Counted from the first letter of the stretch, positions 23,902 through 35,687 are shown. The stretch is 64,000 nt of DNA from Latrodectus hesperus (GCA_037975125.1 CM075862.1:61976779-62040778), one strand, 5' to 3'. The notes: generated by a model not told the origin, from the letters alone. Numbers and translations are program-made.

Positions 23902-24179
23902 TGTAGCGCCCTCTATCTGCAGCGCCACCCATGGCATCGTCAACGAGAAGGCAGTCCCTCTCCAACAACCGACGGTGTGAGACATGTCCATATGACTCTC
24001 ATGTTTATTTTCTTTTCTTCAAATTTAAATGTTTTAGTTGTTATTTAGTATTATTTGTAGTATCTGTGTGTATCTGTGTTGTGCTCAAATTGTACCTAAA
24101 ATTGTAATAAAATATTTTGAGCTATTTAAGGAACCTATTTCTTTGTTCCTATTAAACCAGCTACATGCTACACGCTACA
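23902..24179 (+). repeat. 5' LTR of Gypsy element
   Basis: 278 bp with terminal hexamers TGTAGC and GCTACA. A polyadenylation signal AATAAA is at 24106-24111. By eye it is identical to the 3' LTR at 30139-30416. I saw no clear TATA box. Confidence 0.95.
24106..24111 (+). promoter_or_regulatory. AATAAA polyadenylation signal in 5' LTR
   Basis: AATAAA lies about 70 bp before the end of the LTR. The functional copy would be the one in the 3' LTR at 30343-30348. Having it in both LTRs is the normal arrangement. Confidence 0.6.
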
Positions 24180-24182
24180 AAA

Positions 24183-24200
24183 ATGGCAGCCCAACGTGAG
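24183..24200 (+). promoter_or_regulatory. Primer-binding site of Gypsy element
   Basis: ATGGCAGCCCAACGTGAG starts three bases after the 5' LTR. TGG at the start is complementary to the CCA end of a tRNA, as expected for minus-strand priming. Which tRNA is used could not be decided from the sequence alone. Confidence 0.75.
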
Positions 24201-25695
24201 ACCCGAGTTTGAGTTTCTTTTTGCTCTTGAAAATTCTACCCAGAATTAAATTTTGTTGTTGGAGGGGAACTCAAAATTTTACAGGTTACCTCCTGATGTG
24301 TATTGTTTTATGGATTCATTAGAAGTATAATCTCATCCGAGATCATTATTTTTCGATTCCGAAGTGTAATCTCATCCGAGATAATTGTGCTAGTTCGTTT
24401 GAGGAGTTCAGTGATCTGAAAATTCCAGATAAGTTGCTTTTATACTGTACTAAGAATTAAAATTAAGTTACGTTTAAGCACAAAAATGTTAATGTTTAAA
24501 CACGTATGAATATAAAACTATATAAAAAGTTTCTTTATAAGTTGTGTTCTATAAAAGTGTTATTATTTTATGTTCTGGAATTTTGAACAATATTATTACT
24601 TGCGAGTATAATTATTTGTTTGATTTGGTAGATATGTTTCACATATTATTAAATGAATAATATTTTGTATTAAAGTATTGAATTAAAAGATATATTTCTC
24701 TGTTACTTCTGAATATTTTATATTTCTCATATATTATATTTCTTAATTCTGAATAGTTGAAAATATGTTCTTTGCAGTGAGATAGTGTTTAAAATATAGT
24801 ATCTAACAGAATTTAATTGTCTGGTGACTGTTCATTTTTCATGCGATGATACTTTTGTTTTGATTTAAAACACGAAACAAGGCGCCGCAAACGACCGTTG
24901 TTATTGCTTTCATATACGCCTCACTGTCTAGCCTTTCAATATCTATGAATGCTATTTTTATTTATTTAATTTTTTTTCGTCATTCACTTTCTGTTTAGAA
25001 TCTTTGTGTTTTATTTTTTAGTAAGTGGTTTCATTGAATAAAGAATGAAAATATATTGTATTCCATGTATATATTTAAGGATATAAATTAAGATTACAAC
25101 ATTATTATTAATATTTTGGTAAAAGGTATCAGAATTGATATTCTAGAAAAATTGAAGAACTTTTAAGTTATATAAAAAGTCAATAAAACATTTTGTTATT
25201 TTAATATAAAATATTCTTTGAATGCATATGATTAAGTTATCTCAATTAATATATTTTGAATTATTGAATGTGGTATTAAAGTATTGATAAAATATAATTT
25301 ATAAACAAAGGTACATATTTAATAATTATTGATAATTATAAAACGAACGTAAAGAGTTATAAATGAAAGGAAAATAAAATTTATGGTAGAATTGTGAAAT
25401 GCTTTGTTTTGGTTTTGTTTGATTTCAGTGAATATCATATGAATATTTCAGGTTTATTTACAATAATTTAAGAGTTTATTTTATTTGCAATAAATATTTG
25501 GATAAATAATAATAGGTTATACTTTACTTATGTTTAGAGTTGAAATGTTTATATTTTCACATAATATTGTATTTAAGACTGATGGTGTTTAAATTTCGTT
25601 TTAACTAAAATAAATAAACACATATTTTAAAAAAATCAGTATTTTAAATCAGTTAAAAATAACTTTAGAACTCTTAAAAATAAACTCATGCTAAA
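24201..25695 (+). other. 1.5-kb untranslated leader of Gypsy element
   Basis: AT-rich, with many stops and short upstream ATGs; no second gene or relic Gag is visible. The last upstream ATG (25688) opens a 14-codon frame that overlaps the gag start and ends at 25732. A leader this long raises the question of how ribosomes reach the gag-pol start: by an unseen spliced form, internal entry or reinitiation. Confidence 0.65.
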
Positions 25696-25732
25696 ATGGC
25701 CTTCCTTGGGAAAGGGAAAAAAGAAGATTTGA
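25688..25732 (+). other. Short upstream frame overlapping gag-pol start
   Basis: ATG at 25688 opens a 14-codon frame, out of frame with gag-pol, ending at TGA 25730-25732. The gag-pol ATG at 25696 has the better context (AAAATGG). The overlap could lower gag-pol translation; this is inferred from position only. Confidence 0.4.
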
Positions 25733-28700
25733 GAAATCTCGCTATAGAAATGGGGCTAGGGGTAGCAGATGATCTAAAAGTAATTCAACTGAAAGATATT
25801 ATAACCAAATCAAACGATTATGATGAAGAATTAGTGAAAAATATACTAACTAATATAATAGAGGAACGGCTTGAAAAAGAAAAACAAGCTGAATACGAAA
25901 AAGAAAGAGAGCATGAATTGCAACGCTTAAAACTTCAAGTGGAAGCTCAAAAAGTACTTTCCTCCACTGCCACAGCTCCAGTCAGTGAAGCAGAGAAAAC
26001 AAATTGGGATCTGAATCGTATTCTCCCAAAATTTAATCCCAATAAGGATGAAATAGGACTGTACCTGACAGTTTTTGAACGTCAATTAAAATTAGTGAAT
26101 ATACCTGAAAGGAATTGGATGCCGTACTTGATAGGCTCATTGCCAGCCGAAATAAATCAATTAATTGCTAGAGAAAATGAAGAAGATGTTAACGACTACT
26201 CAAAGGCGAAAGAGATGCTCTTGAAGCGTTTTCGCCTTACATCAGATAGGTTTCGGCAGATGTTCTCGCAACATAGAAAAAGTGCAGAAGTAACATGGAA
26301 AGACTTCTATTTTGAAATTAAATCATATTTCGAGGGATGGGTAAAGGAGTTGAATATCATCACTTTTGAGAAATTGCAAGACTTAATTATAGCTGACCAG
26401 TTAAAGAAAAGAATACCTCCAGAGGTAAGAGAACATTTTGTTGATCAATGGTCAGAGCTGAATGATCCTTTAGAACTTGCAGAAAAGCTTGACAGTTATG
26501 AAAATGTAAGACTGGGAATGAAGAAAAATTCACCTATCTTTGCTAAGAAGCCAAATTTCAAAGACTATGTTAAATCTATTTCAGAAAGAAACTATAAGCC
26601 TCCTAACTCTAGGGAACATAACAAAATAAAATATTCCAACTATGAAAGTCCAAAATTTAGTAAAGACAAGCCAGAAAGAAAATTTTCGGTTCATTGCTAT
26701 GGATGTGGTAATCCTGGTTTCATTCAGTCTAAGTGTCCAAAGTGCAACATATTAAAAGAAGAGGCTAAAACAGTTGTTAATGGTGTAAAATTGTATACCG
26801 CACAAGCTTCAGATTCATTGTCTAGCTCAATTTTTTTAACTGTTTGTGGTGAAAAAGCAGCTTTTTGTGCCGACACAGGTGCATCAAATTCCATTGCGGG
26901 AGAGAGATTTTTTTGTTTATTGAAAGAGAAAGGTTTTAAATTTCAAAAGAAGAATATTACAATGGTACTTGCTGATGGAAAAGAAAGAAATGTCCCAGCC
27001 TTGACAACAGTCGTGAATCTTAATGTAGAAGGAAAGAAAGTTCGTATGAAATTTATTGCGTTACCAAATGCTAAAGGTAATAGAACATTGCTTGGCACTG
27101 ACTTTCTCCAGGCTGCTGGTATTGTGCTTAACATCCAGAATGGCACTTGGCATTTTAGTGAATATCCACACAGACATTATCCATTTTATCAGGAAACATC
27201 TGAAACCGTAAGTGCTGCAAAAGTAATAATGTCGCAAAAATTAACTTCGCCTGATATGTCTGCTGAAATTTCAGAAACCTCTAATTCCGTGCAATTGAGA
27301 AATGATGAAGGAAAACACTTGACAAGAGAACAACGTCATAAATTAAATTCATTGCTGGAAGAATTTGAAAATAACTTCAAACCAGGGGGAGAACCTACTC
27401 CTTTTATTGAACACAGAATACAGACTGGAAATAGCCTACCTGTTGCTGAACCTCCATATAGAATGACACCTGCAAAGAAAGAGTTGTTGAAGAAAGAGCT
27501 AGATTCCTTACTAACAGAAGGAATAATTGAGGAATGTGAATCTCCTTATGCAAGTCCTGTGGTATTAGTGCCTAAACCGAACGGTACCATCAGATTGTGT
27601 GTTGATTACCGTAAGTTAAACTCAACTACTATTCCGGATAACTATCCACTACCTAGAATGGATGATTTATTGACTGAAGCCAAGTCGACGAAATACATGT
27701 CTACGATAGACTTAAGATCTGGTTATCATCAGGTCAAAGTTCATGAATCGGACCAAGAGAAGACTGCATTCATCTGTCCATTTGGAACTTTTAAATTTTT
27801 ACGTATGCCTTTTGGGTTGCGCAACGCACCCGCAACTTTTCAACGTCTCATTGATAAATTTAGATCTGGTCTCAAAGATGTTTTTGCATTGTCATACCTT
27901 GACGATATCATTATCTTATCAGAAACTTTTGATGAACATTTATCAGATTTACGAAAAGTGTTTGAAAGACTTTCTATATTTAAACTGAATGCTAACAGAA
28001 GCAAATGTCATTTTTCTTGTGACAGAGTGAAGTATTTAGGTCATTGGATAACTGAAAAAGGTGTGGAAGTGGATGCTGACAAAGTATCTTCTATTCAAAA
28101 AATTCCAACACCAAAATGTGCTAAAGAAGTTCAGTCCTTCCTACAGACTTGTTCCTGGTTTCGGAGATATGTTCCCCATTTTTCTGAAGTTGCTAGACCC
28201 CTTAGTGACTTAACAAAAAAGAATAAACAATGGACATGGGGTGATACCGAACAGAAAGCATTTGATGAGTTAAAAAGACGGCTGATTTCACCACCTGTGT
28301 TGTCTCAGCCAGATGGATCTAAACCATTCCTCATAAGAACTGATGCTAGTAATTACGCTCTAGGAGCAGTCCTTATCCAAGGAGAAAGACCGGAAGAACA
28401 TGTGATTGAGTATGCCAGTCGATTGCTCAGTTCAGCAGAAAGAAATTATTCAACTACTGAAAGAGAAGCACTAGCTGTGGTATGGGCACTTGAAAAGTTC
28501 CGTGGCTATGTGGAAAATCAAGAAATTATTATTGCATCTGATCACCAACCCTTGAAGTGGCTTATGAGTATTAAATCGCCATCCGGACGCTTAGCTCGAT
28601 GGGCTCTTCAAATCCAGTCATATCATCCGAAAATTCTTTACACTCCAGGAAAATCTAATGTAATTGCAGATCTTCTGTCCAGACCAGTTGATAAAGTGGA

Positions 28701-30285
28701 CAAATTTGTTTGTAACTTGAACACTATTTCCATAGATTTGCCATCCAGGAAATCTAAAGATATTCGTGAAGAACAATTGAAGGATGAGGATGTGAGAAAG
28801 ATAATAGAGTGCTTTGAAAGTGGTCGGAAAGATGAAAACTATGTAAATTGGACTAGTAGAGGGTATCTGATGAATCAGGGAATACTGTATCGATATTCGC
28901 CTGAAACAGAGTCAGAAGAAGCACAGTTAGTTGTCCCTTGTCACGAGCGAGAACGTGTCCTACAGCAATATCATGATACTCCCACTGCAGGACATTGTGG
29001 AGCTGAGAACACGTATCATAAGATTGCTTCTAGGTATTTCTTTCCTGGCATGAGAAAGTTTATCGCCGAATACGTGAAAGATTGTGCTGAATGTAATCGG
29101 TACAAATCTAACAACCAGAAACCTGCTGGATTACTCAGAACGCCTATTTACTCACAAAGATTTGAGACGCTGGCAATAGACTTGTTTGGCCCTCTCCCAG
29201 AGACCCCAACTGGAAAAAAATGGATTTTTCTTGTTGAAGATACAAGTACACGATGGGTCGAACTTTTTGCCCTAAAAGATGCTACAGCTATCAATTGCTC
29301 TAAAATATTGATAGAAGAAGTCTTCTTACGCTATGGCCTACCTAGAAGGGTAATCAGTGACAATGGCGTACAGTTCGTCAGTGCTGTAATGCAACAAACT
29401 TGTAAAATCTTGGGTATTAAGCAAGATCTTATACCGTTATACCATCCTCAAGCAAACCCTGCTGAACGGAAAAATCGAGACCTAAAACCCAAATTAGCAA
29501 TTCTAGTAGGTGATTCACATGATACTTGGGAGGACAAACTACCCATGATACGTTTTGCTTTAAACACTGCAAAATGTGATTCTACAGGTCATACGGCAGC
29601 TTACCTTCAGTTCGGAAGAGAGCTTCGAACCACAGATGATGTCAAGCATGATATAAGAGCTGTCATTGATAACGATAACTTCGTCGCAGAGATAACACCT
29701 TACTTGAAAGAATTTGCACGTCTTACACCATTAATTAGAGAACGTGTAGAACAAAAACAAGATGCAAGAAAGGAGTACTTCGACAAGAAGCATAGACCCG
29801 CTTATTATCAACCAGGTGATAAAGTTTGGATCACTTTACATCCCATAAGCAAGTCTAAGACCAAAACAACTAAGAAATTCATGCCCAAACGTGAAGGACC
29901 TTATATTATCCTAACAAATAGATCACCAAATACATATGATGTTGCAGACCCTGCTGCCCCTGATCAAGTACTCGGTACTTATCATACCAGTATGTTGATG
30001 CCTTATCAACAATCATCTAGAGATAACGGTCCCGTTTTCCCTTTGAAAAGTAGAGGAAGACCACGTCGACACCCTCAGCAGCTTCCTAATCTCAATCCTG
30101 TCTCCTTGCCGGGACGTCGGCGGAGCCAGAGGGGAGTCTGTAGCGCCCTCTATCTGCAGCGCCACCCATGGCATCGTCAACGAGAAGGCAGTCCCTCTCC
30201 AACAACCGACGGTGTGAGACATGTCCATATGACTCTCATGTTTATTTTCTTTTCTTCAAATTTAAATGTTTTAGTTGTTATTTAG
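25696..30285 (+). CDS. Gypsy Gag-Pol polyprotein
   Basis: One frame of 1529 codons encodes the particle protein and all enzymes for copying and integration. Gag: Lys/Glu-rich helical stretch about 50-86, capsid-like region about 100-290, knuckle C334-x2-C337-x9-C347 with Phe342 where His is expected. Protease: ADTGAS with Asp393, and LLGTDF at 465-470. RT: about 580-780, Asp672 and YLDD at 734-737. RNase H: Asp883, Glu924, Asp949, Asp992. Integrase: H1093, H1100, C1130, C1133 zinc site, then Asp1162, Asp1222 and Glu1257 (34 residues between the last two), and the GPY motif at 1401. The last 48 residues are encoded by the 3' LTR, and residues 1511-1529 are hydrophobic. No env and no frameshift site between gag and pol. 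Confidence 0.95.
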   Translation: MAFLGKGKKEDLRNLAIEMGLGVADDLKVIQLKDIITKSNDYDEELVKNILTNIIEERLEKEKQAEYEKEREHELQRLKLQVEAQKVLSSTATAPVSEAEKTNWDLNRILPKFNPNKDEIGLYLTVFERQLKLVNIPERNWMPYLIGSLPAEINQLIARENEEDVNDYSKAKEMLLKRFRLTSDRFRQMFSQHRKSAEVTWKDFYFEIKSYFEGWVKELNIITFEKLQDLIIADQLKKRIPPEVREHFVDQWSELNDPLELAEKLDSYENVRLGMKKNSPIFAKKPNFKDYVKSISERNYKPPNSREHNKIKYSNYESPKFSKDKPERKFSVHCYGCGNPGFIQSKCPKCNILKEEAKTVVNGVKLYTAQASDSLSSSIFLTVCGEKAAFCADTGASNSIAGERFFCLLKEKGFKFQKKNITMVLADGKERNVPALTTVVNLNVEGKKVRMKFIALPNAKGNRTLLGTDFLQAAGIVLNIQNGTWHFSEYPHRHYPFYQETSETVSAAKVIMSQKLTSPDMSAEISETSNSVQLRNDEGKHLTREQRHKLNSLLEEFENNFKPGGEPTPFIEHRIQTGNSLPVAEPPYRMTPAKKELLKKELDSLLTEGIIEECESPYASPVVLVPKPNGTIRLCVDYRKLNSTTIPDNYPLPRMDDLLTEAKSTKYMSTIDLRSGYHQVKVHESDQEKTAFICPFGTFKFLRMPFGLRNAPATFQRLIDKFRSGLKDVFALSYLDDIIILSETFDEHLSDLRKVFERLSIFKLNANRSKCHFSCDRVKYLGHWITEKGVEVDADKVSSIQKIPTPKCAKEVQSFLQTCSWFRRYVPHFSEVARPLSDLTKKNKQWTWGDTEQKAFDELKRRLISPPVLSQPDGSKPFLIRTDASNYALGAVLIQGERPEEHVIEYASRLLSSAERNYSTTEREALAVVWALEKFRGYVENQEIIIASDHQPLKWLMSIKSPSGRLARWALQIQSYHPKILYTPGKSNVIADLLSRPVDKVDKFVCNLNTISIDLPSRKSKDIREEQLKDEDVRKIIECFESGRKDENYVNWTSRGYLMNQGILYRYSPETESEEAQLVVPCHERERVLQQYHDTPTAGHCGAENTYHKIASRYFFPGMRKFIAEYVKDCAECNRYKSNNQKPAGLLRTPIYSQRFETLAIDLFGPLPETPTGKKWIFLVEDTSTRWVELFALKDATAINCSKILIEEVFLRYGLPRRVISDNGVQFVSAVMQQTCKILGIKQDLIPLYHPQANPAERKNRDLKPKLAILVGDSHDTWEDKLPMIRFALNTAKCDSTGHTAAYLQFGRELRTTDDVKHDIRAVIDNDNFVAEITPYLKEFARLTPLIRERVEQKQDARKEYFDKKHRPAYYQPGDKVWITLHPISKSKTKTTKKFMPKREGPYIILTNRSPNTYDVADPAAPDQVLGTYHTSMLMPYQQSSRDNGPVFPLKSRGRPRRHPQQLPNLNPVSLPGRRRSQRGVCSALYLQRHPWHRQREGSPSPTTDGVRHVHMTLMFIFFSSNLNVLVVI
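30128..30136 (+). promoter_or_regulatory. Polypurine tract of Gypsy element
   Basis: AGAGGGGAG lies two bases before the 3' LTR and is the likely primer for plus-strand synthesis. It lies inside the gag-pol frame. Confidence 0.75.
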
Positions 30286-30416
30286 TATTATTTGTAGTAT
30301 CTGTGTGTATCTGTGTTGTGCTCAAATTGTACCTAAAATTGTAATAAAATATTTTGAGCTATTTAAGGAACCTATTTCTTTGTTCCTATTAAACCAGCTA
30401 CATGCTACACGCTACA
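30139..30416 (+). repeat. 3' LTR of Gypsy element
   Basis: 278 bp, identical by eye to 23902-24179. It carries the last 48 codons of gag-pol, the stop at 30283-30285 and AATAAA at 30343-30348. TSD CTTC follows at 30417-30420. Confidence 0.95.
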
Positions 30417-30420
30417 CTTC
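30417..30420 (+). repeat. 4-bp target-site duplication of Gypsy element, right
   Basis: CTTC, matching 23898-23901. Confidence 0.85.
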
Positions 30421-33400
30421 TCATTTGATAAATAATGGAATCTTAAATAAATGGTTGTGCAAAATAGAATAAAAATGCTATTTGTTTTAATAAGTTTTTC
30501 CTTAATTTTTAGATTAAATAATATAGGTAAAATATATTATAATTTAGAGACAATAATGTTTAAGTAATAAGTACATTTTTGAAATTATGATATACTAAAT
30601 AAATATTGAAATCAAGAAAACAAATTGTAATTTTTCAGGCTTTTTGTTCTTTTTTTTTAAAATATTTGAGAACCATACTGATCTGTGTTCATTATATGAT
30701 CATTTTTCTTTTTGTCATTTTGTCAAATTAAACCTCCTATTATCTATTTCTGTTTATCAACTTTGAAGAATTATGTTAATTATTGGGTACAGCAATATGA
30801 CTAATTGACTACTATGGCACTGAATTATTTATTTATCTTTACCCGTAATTTAAGTAAAGAAGATGTCTTTATTATTCTTGATTATATTTTATTTCATAAT
30901 AATATTAATTCTGAAAAATCAAGTTTGTGTTGCAATATATTATTATTTTATGATTCAAGTTTAATAAATTAAATATAATAAGATAATTTAAGGTTGGATT
31001 AACAGAATTGTAAGCGAGAAATTACTAGTCCACCACCAAGAAACATTATATACATTTAAATTAGGATTTTATTTTTAATTTGAAACATTAAATTTCTAAT
31101 GTTTAGCAAATTACTTTCATTGTAACTTAGACATAAAAAATAAGTATTCAAAATTTTTTTAAGCAAATAGAATTTAAATAAGACTGATGAAAAAATGGAC
31201 AAAGCAAAATATTGAATATTGCTTGAATACACTGTTGGCCTACAAAATTGCAACAGCAAAAAAGGAATAATCTTACGAACGTCAAAATCACATAAAAGGA
31301 AGAAGAGATTGGAATATGCAAATGATTTGCTTTTCAAGCATTTGAACGACACTGGAAGGACAAATGATTTCTGAAATACTGCATAAAATTGGAGTGTCCT
31401 TTTTTATTTGCTTTCTTTCCTGGTGTTGCAATTTGAATACATCAGTGTGCAAATAAATAATCAATTTATTGAGATTTATTATTTTCCGATGAATATAATC
31501 ACAGCAAAATGAGAATTATTTTATTTCAGCCCACTTTTTGTGAGAAAGATTTACAGAAGAATATTGACACAATATATTGAAAGATATTTAAGATTGAGAA
31601 AATGTATTGAAATTCCCCTGATTTTAAATATTTGTAAGGCCATACATCCCAAGAATGACGAATTCTTAATGTTTAGAGTGAAGAAACTCCGACTTCTTTT
31701 CAACTGAGTGTATTTCTAATTTAGAGATTTTTAGCATAGTGTATCAGAAATATTGTGCCTTATTAACATTATAGTACAATATCTGATATAAATGTTTTTA
31801 CTATCTCTAACTTTACGTGGCAATTATTGTAAAATTCCAAGAAATTCATAAAAAAATTCTTTTATAATGATGAAATTTTAAACCAAAATACAGGTTCTGA
31901 ACATTGTTGACATTTTATGTGAAAAGTATATATGTGTTAAAAATAAAGCGATTATAGTATTTATAATAAATTTCATTATTGATAACTCATTAATGATATA
32001 CGTGCCACAAAATTATTTTAAAAAATATGCATTTTTATAATTATCTATTAAATAATAAAATATTGCTCATAAAAATAGACATACTATCTTTTACTTCTAA
32101 TAAAAAATAAAAATAATTGCGTTCATAAAGAATCATCTCGGATATATGCAGGGACATTTATGATGTCTAAAAATCGATTAAAACACTTTGGAGATGGAAA
32201 CTTCCCACTAAGCTGTTTGACATTAATAGCATCTATTTAAATATTCAGAAATATTTTGGGTCTTCTTAAATGGTCTTGTTAACACGAAGGCTGTAATCAC
32301 AGCTCTGATTAGTGTGTACAAGAAAACGCTGCGATAATCATATTACTGCTAAGCTCCTGCCGCTTTTGAACACTATTAACTGATAATTTTTCTGAAGAGA
32401 CAGGGCAAAGAATAGATAATAACCTCATTCTTTTTTTTCTTTACGTCTAACGTCTTCTGTTTATTCGAAAGCAGACATTAATTTAATAGCCTTCACTATT
32501 TCTGGAACGACCGGAAATTTGTATCAGCTGTTATGGACACTTCAAGCTAAAGTTATGGCTCGTTTGCCAACAATGCATTTCATCGATATAAGCTTAAAAT
32601 GCGTTTGTTTAAGATGATTTTTGAAGGAAATTGTTTTTATTTAATTGTTCGAATAGGAATGGAAATGACCGTTAATTGACCAATTAAACTGTCATTTTTA
32701 TAGCTTTCTAAAAATTTATATTGCTGAATCGTAAAATATTAAGGTATATATCATTAATAATTAATTTTAAATGGTATTACAATGCTTAATTGAAACTAGT
32801 TTTAAGAATATTTAATCAACGTTAAAGCTACTTTAACGTCAATAAAAGTAATTGAGCTATAATTTTAAGAAAGTTCTTAGAAGTAATCATATTTCTACTT
32901 TTAACATGAAAATGGAGAAAATTTGGAAATATTTAAAATGCTTAGGTAAATATGGAAGTTAGAACATAATGTTTACATTACAAGATACTATACAGTTAAA
33001 AATATCCATTGCTAATAATAGATACAGAATCACTAAGGTGCTTGTTTGAATTGAGGATTAGTTAGAGATAATATGAAACATATTTACGCGTTAGAAGGAT
33101 TATATATAAGAGTTTGTATTCTTAAATTATTTTCAAAATTATTTACTTTCTCTGTCATTCATTCATTTATAAAAAGATAATTGTTATTCTCTTTTTATAA
33201 ATAATTGCAAAAAGAGAATTTTTATTAAAGAATATTTAATTACTAAAGCTTTATATTATGGTAGTAAATGAATCAATTCAGATTAATTTGATATTGACAT
33301 TATTATTTGTCAAATAAAGAAGCTGTAATTATGTAGAATTTAAAATAAACTTTAGATTTTTTTCAATCCAAGTTGTAGAACGCTAAACTAACATTTATTG

Positions 33401-35607
33401 ATATGTATTTTCTTCGCTTAAGGGAGGTTTTTTGTTGAAAGTTTTGGACTCGAATTGTTATCAGTCTTTTAACATTTATTTGAGATACAGCATCCAAGAA
33501 TATTTTTTAAATAAAACAAAAATAAAAAATAAAACACCTAAAGGAAAAATGTAAAGGTATTTTATAATAATAATAAGGACAAAGTTTTAAAGTAAAAAAT
33601 ATTCTAAAGATTAGAATGACCTTTTTCTCTCTAATTCTTCTTTAATGTTGCTTTCCTGATTATAATTTCTTTACATAATTTAGATTGAACCTGAAAACAT
33701 TAATAATGTATATGAAAATTAAGTTCAAATACAATTTACCAGCATTTGAAATATTCTGATAGTAGGAGAAACATATTTTTCACCCACATTTCCACATCGC
33801 GAAAGCAAGTGGTATCATCTTAAGTGGATGGGCGATTAAGTAGTGAAATTTATACACTTTAGACCGATTGGCATGGTAAAATATTTTAAGTATTATGTGT
33901 TAAATGCTGTATAAGACATTAGAATTAAATAAGCCATTTTGAAAAATACTCTAGATTCAAGTTTTGAAATCTAATTAATTTTTTAATTTCCTAAAAAAGT
34001 ATCCAAATCTGTTTAACATGTTTAATAAAATCATCGTATAATGAGTGGGAAAATTCCGAGATTTGTGCTGTTCGTGAACTTAAGATCTTTATTGTGACAT
34101 TTAAAGTTGGAAATCTCATGTACTCTTCATACAAAACTGATTTTGATCGAGTTGAGTTGACTTTTAAATATAAGGAACTATATTAGAACAAAATTATCTT
34201 CAGAATGGGATGGAGTAAAATTGCTCTAAATTATCGTATTTTCTTTTTCTTTCTGAGATATGTCTTTGCACATGAGACACATTTGAACACAATCTATATT
34301 TTAAATTGGAAAAGACCAGAAGAAACGACCACAAATGAAGTAGAGTTGAGCATACTGTGAAAACCAAGCACATAACGGACACGAGAACTTTCGATTTCGT
34401 TATGTGCCAATGGAAGAGGCACAAGAGACTTGTTAGTCGGAGGGACAGGTGGTTGTGAATACGAGTGGTAGCGTAGGTCCCGCTCCCGGGCGATGGAAAA
34501 TATATGTGTTTTTGAATAACGTGAAAAGAAACGTCTGTATTTATATTTGCGCTAATAACTAATGTTTGTATGTTAATGTAATAAATGTGTAGTCAAAAAA
34601 TGAAGATATTTTTGTGTTATTGAACGATCCTGGAGACGGCAGGTTCGATATAACATCACATTGTCGCATAGATACTGTTGAATGGACAGATAGAATGGTA
34701 ACCGGTCAGCTGATATGAAACATATCAGAGGAGAACATGAAAATAATTGTTTAACACTGCATTAGTGTACAACTATTTTAACAAGCATGATTAAATAAAA
34801 TGATTCAACATTAAGATAAACGTCAACATAGATATAATGATTACATAGAAATGTATTAATTTTATATAAATTTAATAATTCCTTTTACATTCTGTGAATT
34901 ATGAATAAAAGACGTTTACTGGCTCAGAAATTTTAAACGTTCATGAGTTCCTTAGTATGTTCAACAGATTAAGGAAAAATCAATGTTTTCGGGATCCAGT
35001 CAAATCCGTTCCTAACAAATGACTAGTCACGTGACATATATTTACTAAACGATAAGTTTTTCATTTTAACAGAATTTACCGAGTCACATCAAGAAAATTA
35101 TATCAACTTTACGAATAACATTTAAAACAGAAAAAGTTGGATTTTTTGCTTAAAGTTTTTTTTTATAATATGTTTCAGTCGGAAATTATAGAAAGTGTAA
35201 AAAAATAAATAAATAAAATAAAAATTTGTTGTTTCTGAAGAAATGCTATTGTTCTAAGGCCTAACATTCCTTGAAAACAAAATGATTTATTTTATATAAA
35301 AACTCGAATTCTAAATTACAGTTTATATAAGCAAAATCCTTATCGTGTTTGTTTGCCGAATTCTTGACCGGGTTGGAATTTAAAACTGCTGCATTTAATG
35401 GAATGCAGCATAAATCGAGATGCTAACTCTTAGCTAATTTAAAACAAAAATTATGCACTATTCCAAAATTTTAGTTACAGCGTTTGTAATATAATTTAAG
35501 CTGGTATTAACGATGATTTGAATTATCTGTAGTAACTTATGCCGACATATAACTAATTTAATGCATATAACATTTTGTTCTGGAACTATTCCCGTAGTAA
35601 GAACAAC

Positions 35608-35608
<1 letters not shown>
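30421..35608. other. AT-rich spacer
   Basis: No gene recognised. A less AT-rich part lies at about 32150-32620 with no open frame of note. Another lies at about 34190-34500, where a 74-codon minus-strand frame has no motif I know. Either could be old repeats or host control DNA. Confidence 0.5.

Positions 35609-35686
<78 letters not shown>
35609..35686. repeat. TA dinucleotide microsatellite
   Basis: Uninterrupted TA run of 78 bp. Confidence 0.97.

Positions 35687-35687
<1 letters not shown>

Larger units (their letters stand above)
23902..30416 (+). mobile_element. Complete Ty3/Gypsy LTR retrotransposon
   Basis: The element is 6515 bp with identical 278-bp LTRs starting TGTAGC and ending GCTACA. 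It has a primer-binding site, a 1.5-kb leader, one gag-pol frame in the Gypsy order protease-RT-RNase H-integrase, a purine tract and a CTTC target duplication. No env-like frame exists. Identical LTRs and an unbroken frame point to a recent insertion. Spider origin is suggested by the Gag N-terminus, from memory. Confidence 0.95.

Noticed and set aside
23809..24048. 79-codon frame into the 5' LTR
   Set aside because: It starts in host DNA and then reads the LTR in the same phase as the gag-pol tail; it is a consequence of the LTR repeat.
26943..27146. Minus-strand frames inside gag-pol
   Set aside because: They are shadows of the well-supported plus-strand frame.
30286..30472. env gene downstream of gag-pol
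   Set aside because: Nothing but LTR and host sequence follows; the short open frame here crosses the LTR end into host DNA and has no signal or membrane features.
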